DNA of 40,014 bases from an uncultured Gammaproteobacteria bacterium (GTDB lineage: Bacteria; Pseudomonadota; Gammaproteobacteria; GCA-001735895). The DNA is taken from positions 1 to 40,014 of the forward strand of contig CAMYML010000004.1 of assembly GCA_947259305.1 (NCBI GenBank), in the 5' to 3' direction. Made by a program: the position numbers and the translations under genes. Below are positions 24,175 to 37,286 of this stretch, piece after piece. The stretch's first letter is position 1; every line of letters starts with the position of its first letter. The notes under the pieces were generated by a model. It was given only the letters and a program-made list of their open reading frames with translations, searched no databases and was not told where the DNA came from.

Positions 24175-25626
24175 ATGAAAGCACTTTCTGACATTGGCCT
24201 GGTCGGCCTGGCCGTAATGGGTGAAAACCTGATCCTGAATATGGAAAGCAAGGGTTACACGGTTACTGCTTTTAACCGCTCGATCGATAAAGTCGACAGC
24301 TTTATAAAAGGTCGAGCCGCGGGTAAGAATATCCGTGGGGCAAAAAACGTGGAAGCACTCGTCGAATCGCTCGAGCTGCCGCGCAAGGTCATGTTGATGG
24401 TCAAGGCCGGGCAGGCGGTCGACGACTTTATCGAGCAGCTTATCCCGCATCTCGCTGCGGGCGATATTATTATCGACGGAGGTAATGCACACTATGCCGA
24501 CACGATGCGCAGAACCGCCTACCTGGAAAGTAAGAATTTGCTGTTTATCGGTACCGGCGTCTCGGGCGGCGAAGAAGGCGCGCTGATCGGCCCGTCGATC
24601 ATGCCGGGCGGATCGAAGGCCGCCTGGGAATCGGTCAAACCGATTTTTCAGGGCATTGCGGCCCGGGTCGAAGACGGCACGCCCTGCTGCGAGTGGGTCG
24701 GCGAAAACGGCGCGGGTCACTTCGTCAAGATGGTCCACAACGGCATCGAGTACGGTGACATGCAGTTGATCTGTGAGGCTTACCAGATCATGAAGGAATT
24801 GCTGGGCATGACGCCTGCGGAAATGCACGTGGTGTTCGCCGACTGGAACCAGGGTGAGCTCGACAGCTACCTGATCGAGATTACGCGCGATATCCTGGCC
24901 TACCAGGAAAACGGTGAACCGCTGGTGGAGAAGATTCTCGATACCGCGGGCCAGAAGGGAACCGGCAAGTGGACCGGCATCTCGGCGCTCGAGCTCGGAA
25001 TCCCGCTTACCCTGATCGGCGAGGCGGTATTTGCCCGATTTTTATCGGCGCAAAAGGAAGAGCGCGTGCAGGCTGCCGGGATACTCAAGGGGCCCGAGCG
25101 TAATTTCGAGGGTGACCGGCAAGCCTTTATCGAAGACATTCGGCAAGCCTTGCTGGCCTCCAAGATCGTCTCGTATGCTCAGGGTTATTTACTCATGCGC
25201 GAGGCCGCAAAGCAGCACGACTGGAATCTGAACTATGGCGGCATCGCGCTGATGTGGCGCGGCGGATGTATTATTCGCTCGGTGTTCCTGAGCCGAATTA
25301 AGGATGCCTTTGACGAAGATCCGAACCTGCCGAACCTGCTGTTGTCTCCCTACTTCCGTGAAAAAGTCGAGAGCGCGCAAGCCGGCTGGCGCCGCGTGGT
25401 GGCTGCCGCGGTTTGTCACGGCATCGCTTCGCCTGCGTTGACCTCCGCGCTGAGTTATTTCGATGGTTACCGCTCGGATCGACTGCCCGCTAACCTGTTG
25501 CAGGCGCAACGGGATTATTTTGGCGCACATACCTACGAACGCATCGATCGACCGCGCGGTGAATTTTTTCATACCAACTGGACCGGTCGTGGCGGCGATA
25601 CTGCCTCCTCGACTTATAACGTCTAA
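24175..25626 (+). CDS. gnd: 6-phosphogluconate dehydrogenase, decarboxylating
   Basis: 'DIGLVGLAVMGENLILNMESKGYTVTAFNR', 'GTGVSGGEEGALIGPSIMPGG', 'GTGKWTGISALELGIPLTLI', 'YFGAHTYERIDRPRGEFFHTNWTGRGG'. Start at 24175 preferred; the ORF track gives 24142. Confidence 0.97.
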   Translation: MKALSDIGLVGLAVMGENLILNMESKGYTVTAFNRSIDKVDSFIKGRAAGKNIRGAKNVEALVESLELPRKVMLMVKAGQAVDDFIEQLIPHLAAGDIIIDGGNAHYADTMRRTAYLESKNLLFIGTGVSGGEEGALIGPSIMPGGSKAAWESVKPIFQGIAARVEDGTPCCEWVGENGAGHFVKMVHNGIEYGDMQLICEAYQIMKELLGMTPAEMHVVFADWNQGELDSYLIEITRDILAYQENGEPLVEKILDTAGQKGTGKWTGISALELGIPLTLIGEAVFARFLSAQKEERVQAAGILKGPERNFEGDRQAFIEDIRQALLASKIVSYAQGYLLMREAAKQHDWNLNYGGIALMWRGGCIIRSVFLSRIKDAFDEDPNLPNLLLSPYFREKVESAQAGWRRVVAAAVCHGIASPALTSALSYFDGYRSDRLPANLLQAQRDYFGAHTYERIDRPRGEFFHTNWTGRGGDTASSTYNV

Positions 25627-25900
25627 ATCCGGGCTGTGTCCCAAATCAACTGCACTAATTCAGGGCAAACGAGGTCGCACATAACCACGAGGAAACTAAC
25701 TGTTCCGGGTCTCAGTCAGCTGCCCGCACCGGAAACAGGCGGTAACATCCGACATTCGATTGTGTCACAGTGCGTGGAAGTATCTTTTTTCCGTTAATCG
25801 AGTAACATTTTAAGGTTAAGGTAGCGATGACGCATTCAGCGGTAGCAACACGCTCGACCTGAACCAGCAGTCGATTAATCCCAACATATGTAACCACAAT

Positions 25901-27175
25901 ATGAAAACTCACAAGCAAACCCGTTTTGTCAGTCGGCTTACGCGCCAGACGCTGGCCCTGGTGATGGCCGGGGGCCGCGGCTCTCGACTCTACGAACTGA
26001 CCGACTGGCGAGCCAAGCCGGCGGTGCCTTTCGGCGGCAAATTCCGCATCATCGACTTCCCGCTTTCGAACTGCATCAACACCGGCATTCGCCGCATCGG
26101 CGTGTTAACCCAGTACAAGGCGCATTCGCTGATTCGCCACCTGGTGCGTGGCTGGACCCGGTTCGACAGCGAGCTCGACGAATTTGTCGAAATCCTGCCG
26201 GCTTCACAGCGCGCCGGCGGCGAGTGGTACCAGGGCACCGCGGACGCGGTTTATCAAAACCTCGATATCATGCGTACGCACAAACCCGAATACGTGCTGA
26301 TCCTGTCGGGCGATCATATTTACAAGATGGACTACGGCGACCTGATCGCCACGCATCATAAAACCCAGGCCGACATGACGATCGCCTGTCTCGAAGTACC
26401 GATCGAAGAGGCGGCCGGCGCCTTTGGCGTCATGACCGTCGATGAATCCGGCCGCATTATCGAATTCAATGAAAAGCCGGCCGAGCCGGCGCCGATACCC
26501 GGCCAGCCCGGGTTCTGCCTGGCCTCGATGGGTAATTACCTGTTCAACACCGAGTTTCTCTACGAGCAGTTGATCAAGGATGCGGACGAGCCGGATTCCT
26601 CGCACGATTTCGGCAAGGACATCATCCCGTCGATCATCGAAAAGTACCAGGTCTACGCCTATCCGTTTCGCGACATGGACACCGGCGAACGCGCCTACTG
26701 GCGCGACGTGGGAACGCTCGACGCTTTCTGGGAAGCCAACATGGAACTCGTCAACGTGTCGCCTGAACTGAATCTTTACGATCAGAACTGGCCGATTCTG
26801 ACGCACCAGGCGCAGATGCCGCCGGCCAAGTTCGTGTTTGACCTGGAAGAGCGTCGCGGGCTGGCGATTGACTCGATGGTCTCGGGCGGATGTGTGATTT
26901 CCGGATCGCTGGTCAAGCGCTCTTTATTGTTCTCCAACGTCAGAATCCATTCTTACGCCAAGATACTGGACAGCGTCATCCTGCCCGACGTAGAAGTCGG
27001 TCGTAACGCCCGTATCAATAAAGCCATCATCGATCGCGGATGCACCATCGAAGCCGGCATGGTGATCGGCGAAGACCACGAACAGGACAGGCAGCGCGGA
27101 TTTCGGGTTACCGAAAAAGGCGTGGTACTGGTGACACCGGATATGCTGCACCAGACTACCCACGAGCAAAGGTAA
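25901..27175 (+). CDS. glgC: Glucose-1-phosphate adenylyltransferase
   Basis: '[64 protein letters not shown]', '[15 protein letters not shown]', '[20 protein letters not shown]'. Confidence 0.98.
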   Translation: MKTHKQTRFVSRLTRQTLALVMAGGRGSRLYELTDWRAKPAVPFGGKFRIIDFPLSNCINTGIRRIGVLTQYKAHSLIRHLVRGWTRFDSELDEFVEILPASQRAGGEWYQGTADAVYQNLDIMRTHKPEYVLILSGDHIYKMDYGDLIATHHKTQADMTIACLEVPIEEAAGAFGVMTVDESGRIIEFNEKPAEPAPIPGQPGFCLASMGNYLFNTEFLYEQLIKDADEPDSSHDFGKDIIPSIIEKYQVYAYPFRDMDTGERAYWRDVGTLDAFWEANMELVNVSPELNLYDQNWPILTHQAQMPPAKFVFDLEERRGLAIDSMVSGGCVISGSLVKRSLLFSNVRIHSYAKILDSVILPDVEVGRNARINKAIIDRGCTIEAGMVIGEDHEQDRQRGFRVTEKGVVLVTPDMLHQTTHEQR

Positions 27176-28830
<1,655 letters not shown>

Positions 28831-28831
<1 letters not shown>

Positions 28832-30390
28832 TGACGCATATCCTGATGGTCGCCGCGGAAAACGGAGCCCTGCCCGGTGGCAAGGTCGGTGGTATCGGCG
28901 ACGTCGTGCGCGAGATTCCCGGGGCACTCGCGCAGCGTAACTGCACGGTTTCCGTTATCACCCCGGCCTACGGTGTTTTCGACAGTTTGGCCGGCGCGAA
29001 GCAGCTGCAAACACTCAAGGTCAAATTTGCCGGCCGTACCGAGGCGCTCAAACTTTACCGGCTGGACGGGATCGGCACCGATAAGGTTCGGCACTACGTG
29101 ATCGAGCATCCCCTGTTCAGCAGCTGCGGCGCGGGCCGGATTTACTGCGACGACCCTCCCGGGCGCCCGTTTGAAACCGACGCCAGCAAGTTTGCGTTAT
29201 TTTGCCTGGGCGTTGCCGCGGCAATGAAAAAAGCGGTCTTTGCCGATCTCGACGTTCTGCACCTGCATGACTGGCACGCGGCTTTCCTGTGCATCTTGCG
29301 CCGTTACGATCCCGTTTACCGTTCACTACAGAACCTGCGCTGCGCCTACAGCATTCATAACCTCGCCGTGCAGGGCGTACGACCCTTTGCCGGGGACGAC
29401 TCGTCACTCGAGGAATGGTATCCGGGCCTGGCCTACGAGCGTAAGCGGCTGGCTGACCCGCGCTGGTCCGACTGCGTCAACCCGATGGCCAGCGCAATTC
29501 GCCTGGCCGATGCGGTGCACACGGTGTCGCCGAGTTATGCCGAGGAAATTCTGCTTCCGGGGGATCCCGAGCACGGTAAACATGGCGGGGAGGGTCTCGA
29601 TCAGGACCTGCGCAACGCGCGCGACGAGAAGCGCCTGTTTGGCATCCTCAACGGCTGCGATTACTCGCAAAAACCGGGTTCGGTGCTGGTCGACTGGCCA
29701 TCGTTGCTGCAGCGGATGAGAGCGCTGGTATTACGCTGGGCCAGCCGCGATTCGGCGCTCGCCAGCGCGCATTTTATTGCCCAGCATTCGCTCGACCAGC
29801 TCAGCGATGAACGGCCGCAAATGTTACTCACGAATGTCGGTCGGATAACCGATCAGAAGGTGGGCCTGATGCGTCAGCCAACGACCTCGGGACAACCGGC
29901 GCTGCATGCTGCACTGGAAATAATGGATGCGGACGGCCTGCTGTTGATGGTTGGAACCGGGGATCCGGTTTACGAGCAATTCTTATGCGAAACCGCGGCA
30001 GGTTATCGCAATTTTATTTACCTGCGCGGCTTTTCCGAGGAACTGGCCCAGGCGCTTTACCAGCAGGGCGATTTGTTCTTTATGCCCAGTTCTTTCGAAC
30101 CCTGCGGCATCAGCCAGATGCTGGCATTACGTGCCGGCCAGCCCTGCCTGGTGCACCATGTCGGCGGACTGCGCGATACGGTCAAGGACGGTAGTACGGG
30201 TTTTGTCTTTACTGGCGATAATCCGACCGAGCAGGCCGATGCCCTGGTCTCGACCGTGCAGCGCGCGCTAAACCAGTTCAAGAAAAAATCCAGCAAATGG
30301 GGAACCATGCGCAAGGCTGCGGCGGCGACAAGATTCGAGTGGGCCGACAGTATCGATGCTTATATTAAGCAGCTTTACCGAAAATCGTGA
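28831..30390 (+). CDS. glgA: Glycogen synthase
   Basis: 'ILMVAAENGALPGGKVGGIGDVVREIPGAL', 'LHLHDWHAAFLC', 'LTNVGRITDQKVGL', 'PSSFEPCGISQMLALRAGQPCLVHHVGGLRDTV'. TGATG overlap with pgm. Confidence 0.93.
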
Positions 30391-30402
30391 GCTGCTGAAA
30401 CC

Positions 30403-32571
30403 ATGACCACGCTGGAATCCAGTTACGACGCCATTGCCCAGGGACGGCACGGTGATCCGTTCAAGGTCCTGGGTCCGCATAGCGCCAGGAAAAACTGGAC
30501 GGTGCGCAGCTTTCAACCGCAGGCCCAGGCGATCGAAGTCGTCGACGCTAACGATGAATTGCTGATCGATATGCAATCGGTACATGCTGACGGTCTGTTC
30601 GAAGCGCGATTGCCGCTGCCGGTCGTAACCTATCGGCTGCGCGTCCATGTCAATGATCACAGCTATATCATCGATGATCCGTATCGTTTCGCTTCGCCAT
30701 TCGGGGATCTCGACCGCCACTTGATGCGCGAGGGTAAATTGCGAAACCTGGCGGAAAAACTCGGCGCTCACGTGATTGAAATCGATGGCGTCGAGGGCGT
30801 GCATTTTGCGGTCTGGGCGCCCGCTGCGAGCCGGGTCAGCGTCGTCGGTTTGTTCAACGGCTGGGACGGTCGTCGCCACCCGATGCGACGGCATCCCACC
30901 GGCGGCGGGTGGGATATCTTTATCCCGGGTCTTGGCGCCGGCGACTATTACAAGTACGAAATACTCGACGCCAAAGGCAAGCTACTGCCGCTCAAGGCCG
31001 ATCCGTTTGCCCGGCAGATGGAACTGGCGCCCGGCAACGCGTCGATCGTGCACCAGGATGACTACCGTTGGCAGGATACCGAGTGGCTGGACGCCAGGCG
31101 AGCCACCAGCACGCTCGATCAACCGATGGCAATTTACGAAGTACATCTCGGTTCGTGGCGCCGGCAGAGTGACGGCAACCAGGCGTTGAGTTACCGCGAA
31201 CTCGCCGAGAGCCTGGTCGCCTACGTCAGGGACATGGGTTATACCCATATCGAGTTACTCCCCGTTAGCGAACATCCTTTCGATGGTTCCTGGGGCTATC
31301 AACCGGTCGGCCTGTTCGCACCGACATCCCGATTCGGTAATCCCGAGGATTTCAAGTTCTTCATCGACTGCTGCCATCAACAGGGAATCGGCGTGATCAT
31401 GGACTGGGTCCCGGCGCACTTTCCGCGCGATGATTTCGGGCTTGGCCGGTTTGACGGTAGCCACCTCTATGAGCACGCCGATCCGCGCCAGGGCGCGCAT
31501 CCGGACTGGGGCACGCTGATTTTTAATTTCGGCCGGCCCGAAGTCGTCAACTACCTGATCGCCAACGCGCTGTTCTGGGTCGAGGAATACCATATCGACG
31601 CGCTGCGCGTCGACGCGGTTGCTTCTATGCTCTACCTGGATTACTCACGCGAGCCCGATGAATGGATTCCCAATCAATACGGTGGCAACGAAAATCTCGA
31701 GGCGGTAGATTTCCTGCGGCAGATGAATGAACAGGTGCACGCGACTGGCGCGGTCACCATCGCCGAAGAGTCGACCGCCTGGCCTGGCGTTTCACACCCG
31801 GTTTACACCGGTGGGCTGGGGTTCAGCTACAAATGGAACATGGGCTGGATGCACGATAGCCTGGACTACTTTGGCGAAAACCCGGTGCACCGGCGCTATC
31901 ACCAGGACAAGCTCACGTTTGGGTTGCTCTACGCCTTCAGTGAAAACTTTATCCTGCCGCTGTCACACGACGAGGTCGTGCACGGCAAGGGCTCGATGAT
32001 CGAGCGCATGCCCGGCGACGACTGGCAGGCATTTTCCAACCTGCGACTTTACTACAGCTTCATGTACGCGCATCCCGGCAAGAAATTGCTGTTCATGGGC
32101 GGCGAATTCGCGCAACGGAGCGAATGGAACCACGACGCTGCGCTCGACTGGCACCTGCTCGAACAGCCCGCGCACGCCGGTATCCAGCAGCTGGTTCGAG
32201 ACCTGAATCATTTCTATCGCGACACGGCCGCGCTCCACCAGGTGGATTTCAGCGCTGAAGGTTTCGAATGGATCGATTGCAGCGATAACGAGCAGGGCGT
32301 GATTTCCTTCATACGCCGCGCTTCGAACCCGAACGAAATGATTGTTACGGTATGTAATATGACGCCGGTAATACGCCGTGATTATCGCATTGGCGTACCT
32401 TTGGCGGGCTGCTATCGAGAGAAAATTAACAGCGACGCCGGCGTCTATGGCGGCAGCGGCGTGGGTAACCTGGGGAAAGTCCATGCCGAGGAAATTGCCG
32501 CCCACGGGCGTGACTACTCGTTGAATTTGACCTTACCGCCGCTAGCGACTTTAATCCTGTCATTCGAATGA
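30403..32571 (+). CDS. glgB: 1,4-alpha-glucan branching enzyme
   Basis: '[31 protein letters not shown]', '[10 protein letters not shown]', '[87 protein letters not shown]'. Confidence 0.98.
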   Translation: MTTLESSYDAIAQGRHGDPFKVLGPHSARKNWTVRSFQPQAQAIEVVDANDELLIDMQSVHADGLFEARLPLPVVTYRLRVHVNDHSYIIDDPYRFASPFGDLDRHLMREGKLRNLAEKLGAHVIEIDGVEGVHFAVWAPAASRVSVVGLFNGWDGRRHPMRRHPTGGGWDIFIPGLGAGDYYKYEILDAKGKLLPLKADPFARQMELAPGNASIVHQDDYRWQDTEWLDARRATSTLDQPMAIYEVHLGSWRRQSDGNQALSYRELAESLVAYVRDMGYTHIELLPVSEHPFDGSWGYQPVGLFAPTSRFGNPEDFKFFIDCCHQQGIGVIMDWVPAHFPRDDFGLGRFDGSHLYEHADPRQGAHPDWGTLIFNFGRPEVVNYLIANALFWVEEYHIDALRVDAVASMLYLDYSREPDEWIPNQYGGNENLEAVDFLRQMNEQVHATGAVTIAEESTAWPGVSHPVYTGGLGFSYKWNMGWMHDSLDYFGENPVHRRYHQDKLTFGLLYAFSENFILPLSHDEVVHGKGSMIERMPGDDWQAFSNLRLYYSFMYAHPGKKLLFMGGEFAQRSEWNHDAALDWHLLEQPAHAGIQQLVRDLNHFYRDTAALHQVDFSAEGFEWIDCSDNEQGVISFIRRASNPNEMIVTVCNMTPVIRRDYRIGVPLAGCYREKINSDAGVYGGSGVGNLGKVHAEEIAAHGRDYSLNLTLPPLATLILSFE

Positions 32572-32599
32572 CCGATACAGAGAACTGACCGACAGCAAC

Positions 32600-35101
32600 A
32601 TGAACACTCGTCACAAAAAAGAAATCGCCGCGCTGGCGCCTCCGGGTCGCGATAGCAAAAGCCTGATGCACGACTTTCGGCGTTACTTCAATCACACCCT
32701 GGGGCGCAACCATTACCAGAGTTCACCGCACTACGAGTACGTTGCACTGGCAATGACGCTGCGCGACCGGCTCATGGACGGCATTAACAACACTCGCCAC
32801 GGTTACGAAAAACAGGATAGCCGCCGGGTCTGTTACCTGTCGATGGAGTACCTGCTCGGCCGCAGCCTGCGCAACGCGGCCCTGAACCTGGATTTGAGCG
32901 ATGGGCTGGCTACAGCGCTCAACGAGCTTGGACTCGATGAGGAGGAGCTGGTCGAGCAGGAGCACGATGCCGGGCTCGGTAACGGTGGCCTGGGACGGCT
33001 CGCCGCCTGCTTCCTCGACAGTTGCGCGACCCTGGGTTTGCCGGTTATCGGCTACGGCATCCGTTACCAGTACGGCATGTTTCGTCAGAAAATTGTTTCA
33101 GGTCACCAGGTCGAGGAGCCCGATCCCTGGCTGCGCGGCGGCCACCCCTGGGAAATCGAGCGCGCCGAATACGAACAGACGGTGCATTTTGGCGGGCACG
33201 TCGAACACTTTCTCGACGACGACGGGCGCAGCCATGCGCGCTGGGTCGATACCTACGACGTGCTGGCGATACCATTCGACATTCCGGTGCCCGGTTACCA
33301 CAATGGCACGGTCAACACCCTGCGGCTGTGGTCGGCTATCGCCACCAACGAATTCGACCTCGATGAATTCAACGCCGGCAGTTACACCGAGGCGGTTGCC
33401 GGCAGAACCGCGGCGGAAAACATCACCATGGTTTTATATCCCAATGATGCCAGCGAGAACGGCAAGGAACTGCGCCTGCGGCAACAGTATTTTCTCGCCT
33501 CGGCCAGCCTCAAGGATGTGTTCCGCCAGTGGAGCAATCGCCATAATGAGGACTTTACTCATTTCGCCGAAAAGCATTGCTTCCAGTTAAACGATACCCA
33601 TCCGAGCATCGCCGTGGCCGAGCTGATGCGCCTGCTGATCGATGTGCATGGGCTCAAATGGAACGCGGCCTGGAAAATCACCACCAGCTGTATGGCCTAC
33701 ACCAATCATACCCTGCTGCCGGAGGCGCTCGAGCGCTGGCCGGTCAGCCTGTTGGAGCAACTGGTGCCGCGAGTGATGGACATCGTGCGCGAGATTAACA
33801 GTCGCTTCGTCGCCGAAATCACCGAACGCTGGCCGAAAGACGTGAAACGACGCGAACGCATGGCGATCATCGAGGAAGGCCCCGAACCCATGGTGCGCAT
33901 GGCGCATCTCGCCATCGTCGGTAGTTACTCGGTGAATGGCGTCGCCGAGCTCCATTCGAACCTGTTGAAACATGGGCTGTTTCGCGATTTCCACGAACTC
34001 TGGCCAACCCGTCTCAATAACAAGACCAACGGTGTCACGCAGCGCCGCTGGCTCAAGGCCTGCAATCCCGGGCTGTCGCAACTGATAACCGACAGCATCG
34101 GCGATGGCTGGGTTACCCATCTGGAGCAGCTCGGCAAGCTGGCCCCGCTGGCGCAGGACGCCGCCTTCCGCGAGTCCTGGCAGGCGGTTAAGCAGGCCAA
34201 CAAGATGCAGGTGGTCTCGCTGGTGAAACAGACCTGCGATGTCGAGCTTTACCCCGACGCCATATTTGATGTGCAGGTCAAACGCATGCACGAATACAAG
34301 CGCCAGCTGCTCAACGTATTGCATGTCATCCATTTATTGCAAAGGATTCACCGCGGCGACACCGATGACTGGACGCCGCGTTGCGTGCTCATCGGCGGCA
34401 AGGCCGCGCCCGGTTATTTCATCGCCAAGCTAATTATCAAGCTGATCAGCAATGTCGCCCAGGTAGTTAACTCGGACCCCAGGACTACAGACCTGTTACG
34501 CCTGGTATTTCTGCCCAACTACAATGTCAGCACGATGGAGATCATTTGCCCGGGCTGCGATCTCTCCGAGCAGATTTCGACGGCGGGCAAGGAAGCTTCC
34601 GGCACCGGCAACATGAAATTCATGATCAACGGCGCGCTCACGATAGGTACCCTGGACGGAGCCAATATAGAGATCCGCGAAGCCGTCGGCGCAGAGAATT
34701 TTTTCCTCTGCGGGCTGAGTGCCGAAGAGGTCGCGCAAACCCGCCCGCAATATGATCCGGCTGCGATCGTTGCCGCCGACGACGATCTGCGCGAGGTCAT
34801 GCAAGTGTTGCGCAGCAACCAGTTCAGCCGGTCTGAACCCGGTATTTTCGATCCGATAATAAATGGCATTCTCAATCCGCACGACGCCTGGATGACGGCC
34901 GCGGACTTTGCCAGTTTCGTGGCCGCGCAGCGGCTTGCGGCGAGCACCTTCCTGGACCGTGATCGCTGGACGCAGATGAGTATTCTCAACACCGCGGCCA
35001 GTGGACGCTTCTCTTCCGATCGAACCATTCGCGAATACAACGACGAGATCTGGAGACTGGAGCCGGTATCGCCGGTCGCGGAAAACACCCACTTACCATG
35101 A
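32600..35101 (+). CDS. glgP: Glycogen/starch/alpha-glucan phosphorylase
   Basis: 'YLSMEYLLGRSLRNAALNL', 'DAGLGNGGLGRLAACFLDS', 'VKRMHEYKRQLLNVLHVIHL', 'EASGTGNMKFMINGALTIGTLDGANIEIREAVG' (PLP region). Confidence 0.98.
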   Translation: MNTRHKKEIAALAPPGRDSKSLMHDFRRYFNHTLGRNHYQSSPHYEYVALAMTLRDRLMDGINNTRHGYEKQDSRRVCYLSMEYLLGRSLRNAALNLDLSDGLATALNELGLDEEELVEQEHDAGLGNGGLGRLAACFLDSCATLGLPVIGYGIRYQYGMFRQKIVSGHQVEEPDPWLRGGHPWEIERAEYEQTVHFGGHVEHFLDDDGRSHARWVDTYDVLAIPFDIPVPGYHNGTVNTLRLWSAIATNEFDLDEFNAGSYTEAVAGRTAAENITMVLYPNDASENGKELRLRQQYFLASASLKDVFRQWSNRHNEDFTHFAEKHCFQLNDTHPSIAVAELMRLLIDVHGLKWNAAWKITTSCMAYTNHTLLPEALERWPVSLLEQLVPRVMDIVREINSRFVAEITERWPKDVKRRERMAIIEEGPEPMVRMAHLAIVGSYSVNGVAELHSNLLKHGLFRDFHELWPTRLNNKTNGVTQRRWLKACNPGLSQLITDSIGDGWVTHLEQLGKLAPLAQDAAFRESWQAVKQANKMQVVSLVKQTCDVELYPDAIFDVQVKRMHEYKRQLLNVLHVIHLLQRIHRGDTDDWTPRCVLIGGKAAPGYFIAKLIIKLISNVAQVVNSDPRTTDLLRLVFLPNYNVSTMEIICPGCDLSEQISTAGKEASGTGNMKFMINGALTIGTLDGANIEIREAVGAENFFLCGLSAEEVAQTRPQYDPAAIVAADDDLREVMQVLRSNQFSRSEPGIFDPIINGILNPHDAWMTAADFASFVAAQRLAASTFLDRDRWTQMSILNTAASGRFSSDRTIREYNDEIWRLEPVSPVAENTHLP

Positions 35102-37194
35102 ACCACGACCAGCTGCGCGGAACACCACAGCCGCTCGGAGCTAACTGGGATGGCCACGGGGTAAATTTTGCGCTGTTCTCGGCGCATGCAACCCGGGTCG
35201 AGCTGTGCCTGTATGACGCCGCAACCGGGCGCGAAATCGAACGCTTCGAACTCAAGCTTAGCGACCAGGTCTGGCATACTTACCTGCCGGGTTGCGCACC
35301 GGGTACGCATTACGCTTACCGCGTCGATGGACCCTATGAACCGCAGCAAGGCCATCGCTTCAATTCCAATAAGCTGCTGCTCGATCCCTACGCCAGGCAG
35401 ATCAGCGGAAACCTGAGCTGGGATGATTCCGTCTACGGTTTCGATTTTGATGATCGCGGGCAGGACCCGGGTTTCGACAGCAGCGACAGTGCCGAGTTTG
35501 TTCCAAGGTCCGTGGTTGTGGATGACGCTTTCGACTGGGGCAACGATCAACCGCCGCGGGTGCCCTGGCCGCGTACGGTAATTTACGAAGCCCACGTGCG
35601 TGGCTTTACCATGCGGAATCCCGAAGTTAGCGAGAATGAGCGCGGCAGCTTCGCCGGACTGGCATCGGACAGCGTGATTGCCTACCTCAGGGCGCTCGGC
35701 ATAACCGCGCTGGAACTGATGCCGATCCATGCGTTTATCGACGATCACTTCCTGGTCAAAAAAGGCCTCGTCAATTACTGGGGTTACAACAGTATCGGTT
35801 TTTTCGCCATTGAACCACGCTACCTTTCGAGTGGCGACCGCAACGAATTCAAGGCCATGGTGCGACGCCTGCACCAGGCCGGCATCGAAGTCATCCTCGA
35901 CGTGGTCTACAACCATACCGCCGAAGGCGACCACTCGGGGCCGACGCTTGGTTTTCGCGGTATCGATAATGCGAGCTACTATCGACTTTCGGATGAGGAC
36001 AAACGCTTTTATATCAACGACAGCGGTTGCGGCAATACCCTCAACCTGAATCATCCACGGGTTTTACAAATGGTCATCGACAGCCTGCGTTACTGGGTGA
36101 CCGAGATGCACGTTGACGGCTTTCGCTTCGATCTTGCCGTCAGTCTTGCGCGTGCAGCGCAGGGTTTCGACAGCGAAAGCGAGTTTTTCAGGGCGATACG
36201 TGAAGATCCCGTGCTGTCCCGGGTGAAGCTCATCGCCGAACCCTGGGACATCGGGCCGGGGGGCTATCAACTGGGTGCTTTCCCGACGGGCTGGGCGGAA
36301 TGGAACGATCGCTTTCGCGATAGCCTGCGCCGTTTCTGGCGTGGCGACCCCGGGGTGTTGCCCGAACTGGCGTGCAGCCTGCATGGCTCGAGCGATCTGT
36401 TCGAACATAACGGCCGCCGACCCTCGGCCAGCATTAACCTGGTTACCAGTCACGACGGGTTCACGCTTAACGACCTGGTCAGCTACAACGAGCACCATAA
36501 CCAGGCCAACGGCGAGCACAACAAAGACGGCCATAGCGCCAACTTCAGCAGCAACTATGGTGCCGAAGGCGCGAGCGACGATACGGCAATCGAGCAGCTG
36601 CGGTTACGCCAGCGGCGTAATATTCTGGCAACCCTGATCCTCGCGCAGGGTACCCCGATGCTGCTGGCCGGGGACGAACTCGGGCGCAGTCAGCGGGGCA
36701 ATAACAATGCCTATTGCCAGGATAACGACACTACCTGGCTGGACTGGTCCGCGCTTCAGCGGGAATCGGAAATGCTCGACTTTGTGCGCTCCCTGATACG
36801 CATTCGAAGCGAATACCTGCTGCTGCATCGGGATCGTTTCGTGCATGGGGAAGCGCAGTTCGAACCCAGCGGTTTTATCGATATTCAGTGGCTGCGCGCC
36901 GACGGCCAGCCGATGAACGACGTTGACTGGCATGACCACGACAGCAACTTTCTCGCCATGTTGCTGGCGGTCGAGGCCATGCCCGCGAGGGACCCGCGCT
37001 TCGATGGCGAAAAGGAGTCGGCGCTGCTGATCGTTTTTAATGCCGATGCAACGCCGGTGGACTTTGTACTGCCGCAGACCGGGTTTCACTGGCAGTGCAT
37101 CCTGACGACCGCAAGTATCGAGCCTTCGATCAACGGCAACTCGTCCGTGGAGATTGAGCCGCGATCGGTACAGTTGTTTGAATTGCTGATGTAA
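35098..37194 (+). CDS. glgX: Glycogen debranching protein GlgX
   Basis: 'GTPQPLGANWDGHGVNFALFSAHATRVELCLYD', 'YEAHVRGFTMRNPEV', 'DVVYNHTAEGDHSGPTLGFRGIDNASYYRL', 'FRFDLAVSLAR', 'LAGDELGRSQRGNNNAYCQDNDTTWLDW'. ATGA overlap with glgP. Confidence 0.97.
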   Translation: MNHDQLRGTPQPLGANWDGHGVNFALFSAHATRVELCLYDAATGREIERFELKLSDQVWHTYLPGCAPGTHYAYRVDGPYEPQQGHRFNSNKLLLDPYARQISGNLSWDDSVYGFDFDDRGQDPGFDSSDSAEFVPRSVVVDDAFDWGNDQPPRVPWPRTVIYEAHVRGFTMRNPEVSENERGSFAGLASDSVIAYLRALGITALELMPIHAFIDDHFLVKKGLVNYWGYNSIGFFAIEPRYLSSGDRNEFKAMVRRLHQAGIEVILDVVYNHTAEGDHSGPTLGFRGIDNASYYRLSDEDKRFYINDSGCGNTLNLNHPRVLQMVIDSLRYWVTEMHVDGFRFDLAVSLARAAQGFDSESEFFRAIREDPVLSRVKLIAEPWDIGPGGYQLGAFPTGWAEWNDRFRDSLRRFWRGDPGVLPELACSLHGSSDLFEHNGRRPSASINLVTSHDGFTLNDLVSYNEHHNQANGEHNKDGHSANFSSNYGAEGASDDTAIEQLRLRQRRNILATLILAQGTPMLLAGDELGRSQRGNNNAYCQDNDTTWLDWSALQRESEMLDFVRSLIRIRSEYLLLHRDRFVHGEAQFEPSGFIDIQWLRADGQPMNDVDWHDHDSNFLAMLLAVEAMPARDPRFDGEKESALLIVFNADATPVDFVLPQTGFHWQCILTTASIEPSINGNSSVEIEPRSVQLFELLM

Positions 37195-37286
37195 GGTCGC
37201 GCCAGCATGATACGCTCGCAAGAATGACGATTTCGATTCCACGACGCGGCAAAGATGCACCCGTACTCGAGCCGGAATAGAGTTCG

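Noticed and set aside
25627-25900. Possible regulatory leader or riboswitch upstream of glgC
   Set aside because: No convincing conserved structure, terminator or anti-terminator could be identified by eye.
34519-36054. 511-aa minus-strand ORF spanning the glgP/glgX junction
   Set aside because: Crosses two well-supported plus-strand genes; no domain signal of its own.
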